Origin: Flavobacterium sp.
GTDB lineage: Bacteria; Bacteroidota; Bacteroidia; Flavobacteriales; Flavobacteriaceae
Direction of reading: 5' to 3'
NCBI GenBank assembly: GCA_030591585.1
Contig: JAUVAS010000013.1
Location: 1 to 46,910 of the forward strand
Length of the DNA: 46,910 bases
A program made the position numbers and the translations under genes. The notes under the pieces were generated by a model. The model was not told where the DNA came from and searched no databases. It was given only the letters and a program-made list of their open reading frames with translations. Shown piece by piece: positions 8,874-18,288 of this stretch (the first letter of the stretch is position 1; every line of letters begins with the position of its first letter).

Positions 8874-8903
8874 TTGCCAATTACATTCATTTGTGTATTT
8901 TTA
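8874..8903 (+). promoter_or_regulatory. Candidate promoter TTG-N19-TATTTTTA for rsh
   Basis: TTG at 8874-8876 and TATTTTTA at 8896-8903 are separated by 19 nt, the expected spacing for Bacteroidota sigma-A promoters. The last base of the -7 box departs from TAnnTTTG. The ATG at 8908 follows within 5 nt. Confidence 0.4.
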
Positions 8904-8907
8904 AAAT

Positions 8908-11112
8908 ATGACTGAAGAGGCTATAGAAAAAGAAAATAAAGCGATTGCAAAGCAATACAAAAAGTTGCTTAAAATTAGTTTTCGCACGCTTACAAAAGAG
9001 GATAAAAAGCTTATTAGAGATGCTTTTAACCTAGCTGTTGACGCACATAAAGACCAACGAAGAAAGTCTGGAGAAGCTTATATTTTTCATCCAATTGCAG
9101 TCGCTAAAATAGTAGCTTCAGAAATCGGTTTGGATGCAACATCAATAGCTGCTGCACTACTTCATGACGTGGTAGAAGATACTGATATTTCCCTATCAGA
9201 TATCGAGCAACTATTTGGTGAAGGTGTGGCTCGTATAGTTGGTGGATTAACAAAAATCTCTCATCTCTCTTCAGATAAAGACATTTCATTACAAGCCGAA
9301 AACTTTCGGAAGATGTTACTCACGCTAAATGAAGATGTACGAGTAATCATTATTAAAATCGCAGACCGTTTGCATAATATGCAAACAATGGACTCGATGC
9401 CTCCGCATAAGCAAGTAAAAATAGCTTCAGAAACCTTATTTATTTATGCTCCACTTGCACACCGAATTGGGATGTATAACATAAAAACTGAATTGGAAGA
9501 TTTGGGTTTAAAATACACAGAACCTGAGGTGTACAATGATATTTTTGGTAAAATAAAAGATAGTAAAGAGCAACAAGATGCTTATATAGATTCGTTTACA
9601 AAAATCTTAAAAACCACTTTAGACAATGAAGGGCTTAGTTATAAAATAAAGGGGAGACCAAAATCAATATTCTCTATTAGAAGAAAAATGTTAGTGCAAA
9701 ATGTGACTTTCGATGAAGTCTATGATAAATTTGCTGTGCGTATCATTTATGAAGGGTCTACAGAAACTGAAAAATTTCTAGCTTGGAAAATTTATTCTAT
9801 AGTAACCGATCATTTTAGACCCAATCCTACTCGACTTCGAGATTGGATTTCTTCACCTAAATCAACAGGTTATGAAGCATTGCATATTACCGTTATGGGG
9901 CCCAAAGGCAGGTGGGTAGAAGTACAAATTAGAAGTAAACGAATGAATGAAATTGCCGAGAAAGGTTTTGCTGCTCATTATAAATATAAAACCGATGAAA
10001 AAGATGATGAAGTTTTAGACGATTGGATTAATAAGCTTCAGGAAACATTGGGAAGCTCAGAGATTAATGCCGTAGATTTTGTGGAAGAATTTAAACTCAA
10101 TTTGTATGCAAAAGAAATCTTTGTATTCTCTCCAATGGGAGATTTATACTCCCTCCCAAAAGGGTCTACAGCACTAGATTTTGCATTTACCGTTCATACA
10201 GAAATCGGTATGCATACTCGTGGCACAAGGGTTAATGGAAAATTGGTGCCCTTAAGTCATCCACTAAAAAGTGGTGATCAGGTAGAGGTAATTACTTCAG
10301 AAAAAGCGAAACCCAATGCAAACTGGTTAGAGTATGCACAAACCGGAAGAGCTCGTTCTAAAATTAAAACGTCTCTTAATGATGAAAAGAAACAAATTGC
10401 TGAAGATGGAAAAGTAGTTCTTGCCAGAAAATTAAAATCTCTTAAAATAAGTTTTGATGAAAAAACCATCAATCAACTAGTTATTTATTTTAAAATCAAG
10501 ACCAGCCTTGACTTATTTTATAGGGTAGGTGCTGGAATTATCGATAATAAAAAATTAAAAGAGTTTTCTTCCTCAAGAAACAATGCCATTATAAGTTTTT
10601 TTAAAAATAGACTTAAAAAATCTACCGCACCAGAAGATATTAATAAAGAAGAACTCACTGCAAAATATGACCAAATTGTCTTTGGAAAAGAAGAAGCAAA
10701 ACTAGACTATAAGCTTGCCTTATGTTGTAATCCTATTCCAGGAGATAAAGTATTTGGCTTTGTAACGGTTTCTGATGGGATTAAAGTCCATAAACAGAGT
10801 TGCCCAAATGCCTTACAACTACAGAGTAATTTTAGCTACAGAATTCAAAAAGCAAAATGGATAGACTCCTCACAAAGCGATTTTAAATCAGAATTATTTA
10901 TTTCAGGAATCGACACCATTGGTCTGGTAAGCGATGTTACTAAAATAATTTCAAGCAACCATAGTATTAATATGATTAGTGTTCAGTTTAAAAGTAATGA
11001 TGGTGTGTTTAATGGTAAGATTGTAGTGGTTGTAAAAAACATTACTATTCTTAATAACCTTATAAAAAATATTAAAAAAATTAGTGGTATCGATAAAGTT
11101 ACCAGATTATAA
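8908..11112 (+). CDS. spoT: Bifunctional (p)ppGpp synthetase/hydrolase (Rsh)
   Basis: 734 aa with the full long-Rsh layout. The HD hydrolase domain is at about 40-200, with H61 and the HDVVED motif at 86-91, so the hydrolase should be active. The nucleotidyltransferase domain spans about 240-360 ([52 protein letters not shown]). A TGS domain lies at about 400-460 ([20 protein letters not shown]), a conserved C-C-N-P zinc-finger-like segment near 605, and an ACT domain at the C-terminus. Family knowledge: transfers pyrophosphate from ATP to GDP/GTP in stringent response and hydrolyses the product. It is followed at 20 bp by a Fur-family gene and purA, so control of alarmone level sits next to purine synthesis. 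Confidence 0.95.
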   Translation: MTEEAIEKENKAIAKQYKKLLKISFRTLTKEDKKLIRDAFNLAVDAHKDQRRKSGEAYIFHPIAVAKIVASEIGLDATSIAAALLHDVVEDTDISLSDIEQLFGEGVARIVGGLTKISHLSSDKDISLQAENFRKMLLTLNEDVRVIIIKIADRLHNMQTMDSMPPHKQVKIASETLFIYAPLAHRIGMYNIKTELEDLGLKYTEPEVYNDIFGKIKDSKEQQDAYIDSFTKILKTTLDNEGLSYKIKGRPKSIFSIRRKMLVQNVTFDEVYDKFAVRIIYEGSTETEKFLAWKIYSIVTDHFRPNPTRLRDWISSPKSTGYEALHITVMGPKGRWVEVQIRSKRMNEIAEKGFAAHYKYKTDEKDDEVLDDWINKLQETLGSSEINAVDFVEEFKLNLYAKEIFVFSPMGDLYSLPKGSTALDFAFTVHTEIGMHTRGTRVNGKLVPLSHPLKSGDQVEVITSEKAKPNANWLEYAQTGRARSKIKTSLNDEKKQIAEDGKVVLARKLKSLKISFDEKTINQLVIYFKIKTSLDLFYRVGAGIIDNKKLKEFSSSRNNAIISFFKNRLKKSTAPEDINKEELTAKYDQIVFGKEEAKLDYKLALCCNPIPGDKVFGFVTVSDGIKVHKQSCPNALQLQSNFSYRIQKAKWIDSSQSDFKSELFISGIDTIGLVSDVTKIISSNHSINMISVQFKSNDGVFNGKIVVVVKNITILNNLIKNIKKISGIDKVTRL

Positions 11113-11117
11113 ATGAG

Positions 11118-11125
11118 TATTTTTG
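11118..11125 (+). promoter_or_regulatory. -7 box TATTTTTG before the Fur-family gene
   Basis: TATTTTTG is an exact TAnnTTTG match lying in the 20-bp gap after rsh, with the ATG 7 nt downstream at 11133. It suggests that the Fur-family gene and purA can be transcribed separately from rsh. Confidence 0.45.
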
Positions 11126-11132
11126 TGTCATT

Positions 11133-11600
11133 ATGAGTGGGAAATTAAATTCAAACAATCAAGAAATAGTAAAAAATGTTTTCACTGCTTTTTTAGGAGA
11201 AAATGGTCATAGAAAAACTCCCGAAAGATATGCTATACTTCAAGAGGTGTATGCTTGCGGTGACCATTTTGACATTGAATCTTTGTATATAAATATGAAG
11301 AATAAAAATTATCGTGTAAGTCGTGCTACACTTTACAACACCATTGAGTTATTGCTAGAATGTGGCTTGGTAAGAAAGCATCAGTTTGGACAGAATCAAG
11401 CACATTATGAAAAATGTTATTTTGACAAACAACACGATCATATTATACTTTCAAATGGGGAAGTAATTGAATTTTGCGACCCTCGAATTGAAAATATTAA
11501 AAGAACTATCGAAGAAGTTTTTAATATAGAAATTACAAATCATTCACTTTATTTCTACGGAAATAAAAAAACCACCGGTAAAAACCGAAACAAAGCTTAA
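11133..11600 (+). CDS. Fur-family transcriptional regulator
   Basis: 155 aa. The winged-helix DNA-binding part is at about 15-90 ([36 protein letters not shown]) and the dimerisation part follows. The regulatory-metal segment reads [18 protein letters not shown]. Histidines and acidic residues are kept, but the structural-zinc C-x-x-C that classic Fur carries after HDH is replaced by I-L-S-N. The metal sensed (Fe, Zn or Mn) cannot be assigned. It lies 3 bp before purA and is almost certainly co-transcribed with it. Confidence 0.88.
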   Translation: MSGKLNSNNQEIVKNVFTAFLGENGHRKTPERYAILQEVYACGDHFDIESLYINMKNKNYRVSRATLYNTIELLLECGLVRKHQFGQNQAHYEKCYFDKQHDHIILSNGEVIEFCDPRIENIKRTIEEVFNIEITNHSLYFYGNKKTTGKNRNKA

Positions 11601-11603
11601 CTT

Positions 11604-12875
11604 ATGGCAGTAGACTTATTACTTGGATTACAATGGGGAGACGAAGGAAAAGGTAAAATTGTCGATGTCCTCACTAAAGATTATAATATTATTGCCCGTT
11701 TTCAAGGCGGTCCAAATGCGGGACATACTTTAGAGTTTGACGGCATAAAACATGTGCTTCATACGATCCCCAGTGGGATATTTCATAAAACCGCTATGAA
11801 TGTTGTGGGTAATGGAGTGGTGATAGACCCCGTGATTTTCAAAAAAGAACTAGATCAGTTAGAAAAATTCAATCTAGACATTAAAAACATTCTTTGTATT
11901 TCTAGAAAAGCACATCTAATTCTTCCAACCCATAGATTATTAGATGCAGCTTCCGAAGCATCAAAAGGAAAAGCAAAAATAGGTTCTACCCTTAAAGGTA
12001 TTGGCCCAACCTATATGGATAAAACCGGTAGAAACGGAATTCGTGTGGGTGATCTAGAAATGGATAACTGGAAAGAAAAATACCGTGCATTAGCTAATAA
12101 GCATGTAGGGATGATCGACTTCTACAAAGCTAAAATCGAATACAACTTAGATGAATTAGAAAAAGAATTCTTTGCAGCTTTAAAAGTATTAAAAACACTT
12201 ACTTTTATTGATAGTGAAGAATATTTACACCAAGCACAAAAAGACGGTAAAACCATTCTAGCCGAAGGTGCTCAGGGTTCATTATTAGATATAGATTTTG
12301 GAACTTATCCTTTTGTAACTTCCTCTAACACAACAGCAGCAGGAGCTTGCACAGGATTGGGAGTAGCTCCCAATAAAATTGGTGAAGTTTTCGGTATTTT
12401 TAAAGCCTATACTACTCGTGTAGGAAGCGGCCCTTTCCCTACCGAATTATTTGATGAAGATGGAGAAACCATGGGACGTGTTGGTAATGAGTTTGGTGCT
12501 ACCACTGGAAGACCTAGACGTTGCGGCTGGTTAGATTTAGTTGCTTTAAAATATGCCGTTCAAATTAATGGAGTAACCCAATTAATGATGATGAAAGGCG
12601 ATGTTTTAAGTGGATTTAAAAAATTAAAGGTATGTACAGCCTATAAATACAAAGGAAAAATCATACAACATTTACCTTATAATGTTGAAGAACATAACGT
12701 AACTCCAATTTACACAGAAGTTGACGGTTGGAAAGAAGATCTTACTAAAATGACAGATGCTTCTCAATTACCAAAAGGGTTAAATGCCTATATTGACTTT
12801 CTAGAAAAAGAATTGGAAGTTCCTATCAAGATTGTTTCTGTAGGACCCGATAGAACACAGACTATTCATAGATAG
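11604..12875 (+). CDS. purA: Adenylosuccinate synthetase
   Basis: 423 aa, normal length. The N-terminal GLQWGDEGKGKIVDVL is the P-loop/catalytic signature. QGGPNAGHT, the IMP-binding GSTLKGIGPTYMDK and the late TGRPRRCGWLDLVALKYA segments are all intact. It condenses IMP with aspartate using GTP, the first committed step from IMP to AMP. The start follows the Fur-family stop by 3 bp, implying one transcript. The coupling with a Fur-like regulator and rsh is typical of this phylum. Confidence 0.98.
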   Translation: MAVDLLLGLQWGDEGKGKIVDVLTKDYNIIARFQGGPNAGHTLEFDGIKHVLHTIPSGIFHKTAMNVVGNGVVIDPVIFKKELDQLEKFNLDIKNILCISRKAHLILPTHRLLDAASEASKGKAKIGSTLKGIGPTYMDKTGRNGIRVGDLEMDNWKEKYRALANKHVGMIDFYKAKIEYNLDELEKEFFAALKVLKTLTFIDSEEYLHQAQKDGKTILAEGAQGSLLDIDFGTYPFVTSSNTTAAGACTGLGVAPNKIGEVFGIFKAYTTRVGSGPFPTELFDEDGETMGRVGNEFGATTGRPRRCGWLDLVALKYAVQINGVTQLMMMKGDVLSGFKKLKVCTAYKYKGKIIQHLPYNVEEHNVTPIYTEVDGWKEDLTKMTDASQLPKGLNAYIDFLEKELEVPIKIVSVGPDRTQTIHR

Positions 12876-12927
12876 ATACCTTTTGTTTAGTATCTTCGTT
12901 GTTTGTTATAATTAAGGATTCTATTTT

Positions 12928-14727
12928 TTGAAAATTTTTAAACATATCCTCTTTCTTTTTGTTTTATTCTTCGGAATAACAGTTACTGCACAAAAAAAAG
13001 ACTCAACTAAAACAGGAGAAAAAACGCAGGTAAGCATAAAATCTGGTTATTGGGAAAAGAAACCCGAATTTCCTAATGCCGTTATTTACACTCGTGATAA
13101 TTCTGGGCAAGTATATATAGTCCATGAAGGAGTTGAAATGTGGTGTGATCAAGCATACGTTTACACAAAGGATAATTTTGTAAAAGCTTATGGCGATGTA
13201 AAAATTGCGCAAGGTGATAGTATTTCCATGCGTAGTAAATACGGCGAATATAACGGCAATACACAATTTGCATTTGCGAGTGGAAATGTTGTATTTAATG
13301 ATCCTCAAACAACCTTAAAAACAGATACACTTTATTTCGACAGAATTAAACAACAGGCTTTTTATCGAAGTGGTGGTACTGTAAGAGATTCAGCAAGCAC
13401 CTTAACAAGCAGAGTTGGACGTTATTTTGCGGAGTCTAAAAAATATCAGTTTTTATCTAACGTGGTGATTAATAATCCAGAATACACAATTAATTCTGAG
13501 CAATTAGATTTCTATTCTGAATCTGGAATCGCTTATATGTATGGAAAGTCTACTATCGTAAGTGAAACCAGCACTGTTTATTGCGAAAGAGGCTATTATA
13601 ATACACGATCTGACATTGGACATTTTGTAAAAAATTCTCGTATTGATTATGAAAATCGGATATTATACGGAGATAGTATTTATTTTGATCGGAATCGGAA
13701 TTTTGCTTCCGCCACTAATAATATTAGAGTAATAGACACCCTCAACCAAAGCTTTATAAGAGGACATTATTCAGAAGTTTTTCGCGATAAAGATTCTTTA
13801 TTTATCACCAAAAGAGCGGTCGCCATTACCATAAGAGATAATGACTCTATTTACATCCACGCAGATACATTGAGAGTAACTGGAAAACCAGACAACAGAA
13901 TACTACGAGGCTATTACAGAGCTAGAATGTTTAAAAAAGGACTACCGGGAGAAGAACCTACTAGTGGAAAATGTGATTCGATTTATGTAAATGAGAAAAC
14001 TGGAATCACAAAACTACTTCAGAACCCTGTATTATGGGCAGGCGAAAATCAGATGACAGGTGACACCATTCACCTTCTTAGAAACCTAAAGACCAATCAA
14101 ATGGATACGTTAAAAGTATTCAATAATGCTTTTTTAGTTCAGAAGGACAGTATAGGTTATAATCAAGTAAAAGGAGAGCGATTGATTGGTTTGTTTACTA
14201 ATAACGAACTAGACACCATCAATATTGAAAAAAACACACAGGTCATTTTCTTTTCTAGAAATGAGAAGAAGGAATTGGTAGGCATTAATAGTACACAGAG
14301 TAGCTCCATCCAAATGTATATTGAAAACCAAGAAATTAGAGGCATCCGGTTTTTAAATAAAGTTACTGGAAAATTATATCCACCTTCTCAGTTTCCAGAA
14401 AATGCAAGAATCTTACCTGGATTTAAATGGCGAGGAGAGGAACGATTATTAGAAGTGCAAGATTTGTTTAAAGACAAACCCGCTCCAATTCTTCCTAAAA
14501 TTCAAGGAATTCCTTTGCCCAAAGACGAAGGAGCCTTTTTTGATGAAGACCCAGAAAACGAACTTATTATTCCTGAAGCTTCTAAACTTTCCCCTAAACA
14601 TTTTAAAAACAAACCTGAGAATCTGTCACCAAAAATCTCGGAGGAGGAGGAGGAGGTTTTTCCTTTAATTGAAAAAGGCAATAATAAGAAATTTGAAGTT
14701 GACAATAAACCACCAAATTTTCATTAA
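12928..14727 (+). CDS. OstA-like (LptA/LptD N-domain type) exported protein
   Basis: 599 aa starting at TTG 12928. No ATG fits, and the TTG gives a good signal peptide (KIFKHILFLFVLFFGITVTA then QKK). A variant -7 box TATCTTCG is at 12891-12898. The body is a long run of beta-jellyroll repeats with the D-x-A-x-V-Y and G-D-V-K-I-A-Q-G-D patterns of the LptA/OstA superfamily (for example WCDQAYVYTKDNFVKAYGDV, TDTLYFDRIKQQAFYRSGG). The C-terminus is Pro/Glu-rich with an EEEEE run. Family knowledge: periplasmic LPS-transport bridge components. A structural role in LPS export is likely but not proven. The following gap holds the higBA promoter. Confidence 0.8.
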   Translation: MKIFKHILFLFVLFFGITVTAQKKDSTKTGEKTQVSIKSGYWEKKPEFPNAVIYTRDNSGQVYIVHEGVEMWCDQAYVYTKDNFVKAYGDVKIAQGDSISMRSKYGEYNGNTQFAFASGNVVFNDPQTTLKTDTLYFDRIKQQAFYRSGGTVRDSASTLTSRVGRYFAESKKYQFLSNVVINNPEYTINSEQLDFYSESGIAYMYGKSTIVSETSTVYCERGYYNTRSDIGHFVKNSRIDYENRILYGDSIYFDRNRNFASATNNIRVIDTLNQSFIRGHYSEVFRDKDSLFITKRAVAITIRDNDSIYIHADTLRVTGKPDNRILRGYYRARMFKKGLPGEEPTSGKCDSIYVNEKTGITKLLQNPVLWAGENQMTGDTIHLLRNLKTNQMDTLKVFNNAFLVQKDSIGYNQVKGERLIGLFTNNELDTINIEKNTQVIFFSRNEKKELVGINSTQSSSIQMYIENQEIRGIRFLNKVTGKLYPPSQFPENARILPGFKWRGEERLLEVQDLFKDKPAPILPKIQGIPLPKDEGAFFDEDPENELIIPEASKLSPKHFKNKPENLSPKISEEEEEVFPLIEKGNNKKFEVDNKPPNFH

Positions 14728-14746
14728 CTAATTATTTTATTTTTCA

Positions 14747-14766
14747 TATCTTTGACGTTAGTAACG
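14747..14766 (+). promoter_or_regulatory. higBA promoter with palindromic operator
   Basis: TATCTTTG (14747-14754) is an exact -7 box. Directly after it, CGTTA-G-TAACG (14756-14766) is a perfect 11-bp palindrome located where transcription should begin. The position fits autorepression by the HigA antitoxin, the usual control of such operons. Confidence 0.5.
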
Positions 14767-14774
14767 CAAAAGAT

Positions 14775-15056
14775 ATGATGTCGTCCTTTGGCTCAAAAGA
14801 AACTGAAAATATTTGGAAAGGAATTCGAATAAAAAAAATGCCTATTGATATTCAGAATGCAAGTCGTAGAAAATTAAGAATGTTAAATAATTCTCAAAAC
14901 ATTACAGATTTACGCATTCCACCTTCTAACAGACTTGAAAAATTGACAGGTAATTTCAAAGGATTTTATAGTATCCGCATTAATAAACAATGGAGAATAA
15001 TATTCACTTGGGAAAATGGATTTGCAAGTGATGTTAAAATAATAGATTATCATTAA
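14775..15056 (+). CDS. higB: HigB/RelE-family toxin
   Basis: 93 aa. SFGSKETENIWKGI at the start, RRKLRMLNNSQNITDLRIPP in the middle and the ending SIRINKQWRIIFTWENG with VKIIDYH match the HigB branch of the RelE fold closely. The RINKQWRI segment contains the conserved basic/aromatic residues of ribosome-dependent mRNA cleavage. Translation begins at ATG 14775 or the next codon ATG 14778. Toxin-first order followed 10 bp later by a HigA-type antitoxin is the standard higBA arrangement. Confidence 0.92.
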   Translation: MMSSFGSKETENIWKGIRIKKMPIDIQNASRRKLRMLNNSQNITDLRIPPSNRLEKLTGNFKGFYSIRINKQWRIIFTWENGFASDVKIIDYH

Positions 15057-15066
15057 TAAATGTATT

Positions 15067-15369
15067 ATGGAAAAATTAGCAAATATACATCCCGGTGAAA
15101 TTTTGTTTTATGAATTTCTAAAACCATTCAATATCTCTGCTTACCGTATTTCGAAAGATTTGAAAATTCCGCAAACTAGAATTTCTGAAATATTAAAAGG
15201 AAATCGTCGTATAACAGCAGATACCGCATTACGCCTAAGTAAATATTTTGGAAATTCTGCCAAGTTCTGGTTAGGAATTCAAAATGACTATGACATTGAA
15301 AAAGAAAACAGAGCTAAAGAAGAAGAACTAAACAATATAAAAGAGTTTACTAATAAAAATGTGGCGTAA
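15067..15369 (+). CDS. higA: HigA-family antitoxin
   Basis: 100 aa with an XRE-type helix-turn-helix. IHPGEILFYEFLKPFNISAY leads into RISKDLKIPQTRISEILKG and RRITADTALRLSKYFGNSAK, then FWLGIQNDYDIE, a hallmark of HigA/VapI-type antitoxins. It should bind the upstream toxin and, with it, the palindrome at 14756-14766. The tail (about residues 80-100) is charged and probably disordered. The gene is 10 bp after higB, in the same transcript. Confidence 0.92.
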   Translation: MEKLANIHPGEILFYEFLKPFNISAYRISKDLKIPQTRISEILKGNRRITADTALRLSKYFGNSAKFWLGIQNDYDIEKENRAKEEELNNIKEFTNKNVA

Positions 15370-15479
15370 TAAAAATATTATCTTCTACTTTTCGGAATAA
15401 TATTCGAACAAAATTATTCTAATAATAAAATGTATTCCTACTGAAGTTTCTCTTGAATACAACAGAAAGGCAGATAATT

Positions 15480-16667
15480 ATGAAAAAAGACTTCTTCACA
15501 TACCAAGCACAAACTACTCCTCACCCACTGACATTGGAAATTTCTCATGCAAAAGGGAGCTATATTTTTGATATTAAAAACAAAAAATATTTAGATTTTA
15601 TCGCTGGAGTTTCAGCCTGTAGTTTGGGGCATTGTCATCCAAAAGTGGTGACAGCGGTAAAAAATCAATTGGATAAATATTTACATGTGATGGTGTATGG
15701 CGAATTTATTCAAAAGCCTGCTGTGGAGCTTTGTAAATTACTTTCAGAAAATTTACCTGATAATTTAACCACCACCTATTTAACAAATAGCGGTACCGAA
15801 GCTATTGAAGGCTCCATAAAATTAGCCAGAAGAGCAACAGGTAGACAAGAAATTATCTACGCCAACAAAGCATATCACGGCAACACTATGGGAGCTTTGA
15901 GCATCATGGGATTGGAAGAACGCAAGGATGCTTTTCAACCATTGATTCCAAAATGTAAATCGATTGAATTTAATAATGAATTAGATTTAAGTGAAATTAC
16001 AAAACAAACAGCAGCAGTGGTTCTAGAAACAATTCAAGGGGGTGCAGGATTTATTTTACCTACTAATAATTATTTAAAAAAGGTTAGAATGCGATGTGAC
16101 AAAGTAGGCGCATTATTGATCTTAGATGAAATTCAGCCCGGATTTGGACGTACTGGAAAATTCTTTGGGTTTGAACATTTTGGAATTTCACCAGATATTC
16201 TAGTGCTCGGAAAAGGTATGGGTGGCGGAATGCCCATTGGTGCTTTTACCGCTTCAGAAAAATTAATGAAACTTCTTACCTATAACCCAAAACTAGGACA
16301 TATTACCACTTTTGGCGGAAACCCTGTAATTGCTTCAGCAGCTTTAGCCACTTTAAAAGAATTGACTGAAAGTGATTTGATTGCTGAAACACTTCAGAAA
16401 GAAAAACTTTTCAGAAAATTATTGAAGCATTCTCTTATTAAAGAAATACGAGGAAAAGGCTTAATGCTAGCAATTTTATTCGATTCCCCAGAAATTGCTT
16501 CCGAAGTGATTCTTACTTGTAAAGACAACGGGGTACTACTTTTTTGGTTACTTTTTGAAACTAAAGCAGTACGCATTACCCCTCCTTTAACCATTTCAGA
16601 AACAGAAATAGAGGAAGGCTGTCAAATAGTGCTAAAGGTCTTAGACGGTATAAAAAACCAGTCATAG
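15480..16667 (+). CDS. Class III PLP-dependent aminotransferase
   Basis: 395 aa from ATG 15480, preferred over an upstream in-frame TTG at 15453 because the family normally begins near MKKDFFTYQAQTTPHPL. Fold type I features are present: the substrate loop GVSACSLGHCHPKV, GTEAIEGSIKLARRATGR, the PLP phosphate/ring-binding LILDEIQPGFGRTG and the Schiff-base Lys in LVLGKGMGGGMPIGAF. The family includes ornithine, acetylornithine and 4-aminobutyrate aminotransferases, and this member cannot be assigned to one substrate. It stands alone after higBA, with a 110-bp AT-rich leader. Confidence 0.88.
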   Translation: MKKDFFTYQAQTTPHPLTLEISHAKGSYIFDIKNKKYLDFIAGVSACSLGHCHPKVVTAVKNQLDKYLHVMVYGEFIQKPAVELCKLLSENLPDNLTTTYLTNSGTEAIEGSIKLARRATGRQEIIYANKAYHGNTMGALSIMGLEERKDAFQPLIPKCKSIEFNNELDLSEITKQTAAVVLETIQGGAGFILPTNNYLKKVRMRCDKVGALLILDEIQPGFGRTGKFFGFEHFGISPDILVLGKGMGGGMPIGAFTASEKLMKLLTYNPKLGHITTFGGNPVIASAALATLKELTESDLIAETLQKEKLFRKLLKHSLIKEIRGKGLMLAILFDSPEIASEVILTCKDNGVLLFWLLFETKAVRITPPLTISETEIEEGCQIVLKVLDGIKNQS

Positions 16668-16750
16668 TCTATTATTTAATTGTTTTTCAGCAGTTTGTAT
16701 CTCTAGCTTCTGTGTTAATAAGTAGGTTAACAACAAAAGCGGTATAACTA

Positions 16751-16779
16751 TTGAACCTTAGGTTACATTACTATCTTTA
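16751..16779 (+). promoter_or_regulatory. Promoter TTG-N18-TATCTTTA with palindrome in the spacer
   Basis: TTG (16751-16753) and TATCTTTA (16772-16779) are 18 nt apart, close to consensus for the phylum. The spacer starts with AACCT-T-AGGTT (16754-16764), a perfect odd palindrome positioned like an operator. It lies 29 nt upstream of the TPR gene start at 16808. Confidence 0.45.
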
Positions 16780-16807
16780 AAATAGAAGAAACAGTTAAAA
16801 TTCGCTG

Positions 16808-18208
16808 ATGCAACAAAGCCCAAACGAGCATAACAATTTTTCACTTTCCCGTTTCGAATCCATGCTTAAAACTAACAGTGTGTTCTTTTTTGACTCCAAT
16901 GAGTTTGAAGAAATAATACATTATTATTTGGAAAATGGAAAGATAGCACTTGCGAAAAAGGCAACAAAATTAGGACTTGAGCAGCATCCATCTTCTACAA
17001 ATCTTAAATTATTTAAGGTTGAAATGTTTGTTTTTGAAAATGAATTAGATACTGCTGAAAATTTATTAGAAGACCTATTTTTAATAGAAAAGTCTAATGA
17101 AGAATTGTACATTCAAAAGGCTAACATACTTTCCCGAAGAAACAATCACAAAGAGGCGATAAAAATGCTAGAAGTAGCGTTAGAATTTACAGAAGATAAA
17201 GCTGACGTACTGTCACTTTTAGGAATGGAATATTTGTTTCTAGAAGATTTTGAAAATTCTAAGTATTATTTTATCAAATGTTTAGAATATGATCAAGAAG
17301 ATTTCTCTGCTTTATACAACATAATATATTGCTTTGAATATTTAAAGCAACCCGAAGCAGCAATAGAATATCTAAATGACTTCTTAAACAAAAACCCTTA
17401 CTGCGAAGTTGCCTGGCATCAAGTAGGTAAACAATATTACAACCTAAACCAATATAAAAAAGCATTAGCTGCTTTCGATTTTGCTATTATAAGTGACGAT
17501 ACTTTTATTGGTGCTTATTTAGAAAAAGGAAAAGTACTAGAAAAATTAAAACAATTTCCCGAAGCAATTGAAAGCTACACGGTAACCTTAGGTTTAGATG
17601 ACCCTACATCATTTGCTTTATTAAGAATAGGAAAATGTTATGAAAAGTTAGGGAACAGAGAATTGGCGTTACAATTCTACAATAAATGTGTTGAAGAAGA
17701 TCCTTTGCTAGACAAAGGTTGGATAGCAATAACAGATTTTTATACTCGGAATAAAAACTACCAAAAAGCACTTTATTATATAGATAAAGCTATTAATATT
17801 GACAGTGAGAATGTATTGTACTGGAAACGATATGCAAAAATTAATAATCGGTTAAATCTATTTGAAGAAGCTGAAATAGGATACCGAAAAGCATTAGAAC
17901 TTGGCAATTGCGAGCTTAATACATGGCTTACCAGAAATGATATTTTATTGCAATTAGGCGAATTTAATGCCGCAACGACTAACTTATTTCAAGCTGCAGA
18001 ATTTCACCCAGAATGTGCCGAAATAGAATATAGATTAGCTGGATTATTTTATCAAAATAATGAAGATAGAAAAGGAGAGTATCATTTAAAAAATGCACTT
18101 AAATTAGACCAAGAATATTTAATCATTATTGAAGAGTTGTTTCCTTCTATTTACACTTCAGAAAGAGTACAGAATATTATCAAAAAGCACAAGAATCCTT
18201 CCTTATAA
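16808..18208 (+). CDS. Tetratricopeptide-repeat protein
   Basis: 466 aa made almost entirely of TPR-like helical pairs, about ten units recognisable through patterns such as AWHQVGKQYYNLNQYKKALA, GAYLEKGKVLEKLKQFPEAI and YRKALELGNCELN. There is no signal peptide or membrane segment, so it is probably a cytoplasmic scaffold. It is followed at 80 bp by two DUF368 genes and aroE in the same direction. The binding partner is unknown. Confidence 0.85.
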   Translation: MQQSPNEHNNFSLSRFESMLKTNSVFFFDSNEFEEIIHYYLENGKIALAKKATKLGLEQHPSSTNLKLFKVEMFVFENELDTAENLLEDLFLIEKSNEELYIQKANILSRRNNHKEAIKMLEVALEFTEDKADVLSLLGMEYLFLEDFENSKYYFIKCLEYDQEDFSALYNIIYCFEYLKQPEAAIEYLNDFLNKNPYCEVAWHQVGKQYYNLNQYKKALAAFDFAIISDDTFIGAYLEKGKVLEKLKQFPEAIESYTVTLGLDDPTSFALLRIGKCYEKLGNRELALQFYNKCVEEDPLLDKGWIAITDFYTRNKNYQKALYYIDKAINIDSENVLYWKRYAKINNRLNLFEEAEIGYRKALELGNCELNTWLTRNDILLQLGEFNAATTNLFQAAEFHPECAEIEYRLAGLFYQNNEDRKGEYHLKNALKLDQEYLIIIEELFPSIYTSERVQNIIKKHKNPSL

Positions 18209-18214
18209 TTTGTG

Positions 18215-18222
18215 TATTTTTG
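18215..18222 (+). promoter_or_regulatory. -7 box TATTTTTG before the DUF368 pair
   Basis: An exact TAnnTTTG match just after the TPR gene stop, 66 nt upstream of the first DUF368 start. No TTG is found at the -33 distance. Confidence 0.4.
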
Positions 18223-18288
18223 AACTAATAACTTCAAGTTTTTTAATCTGATAAAATAAACTTGAAACCATAAATCTGAAACTATTTT

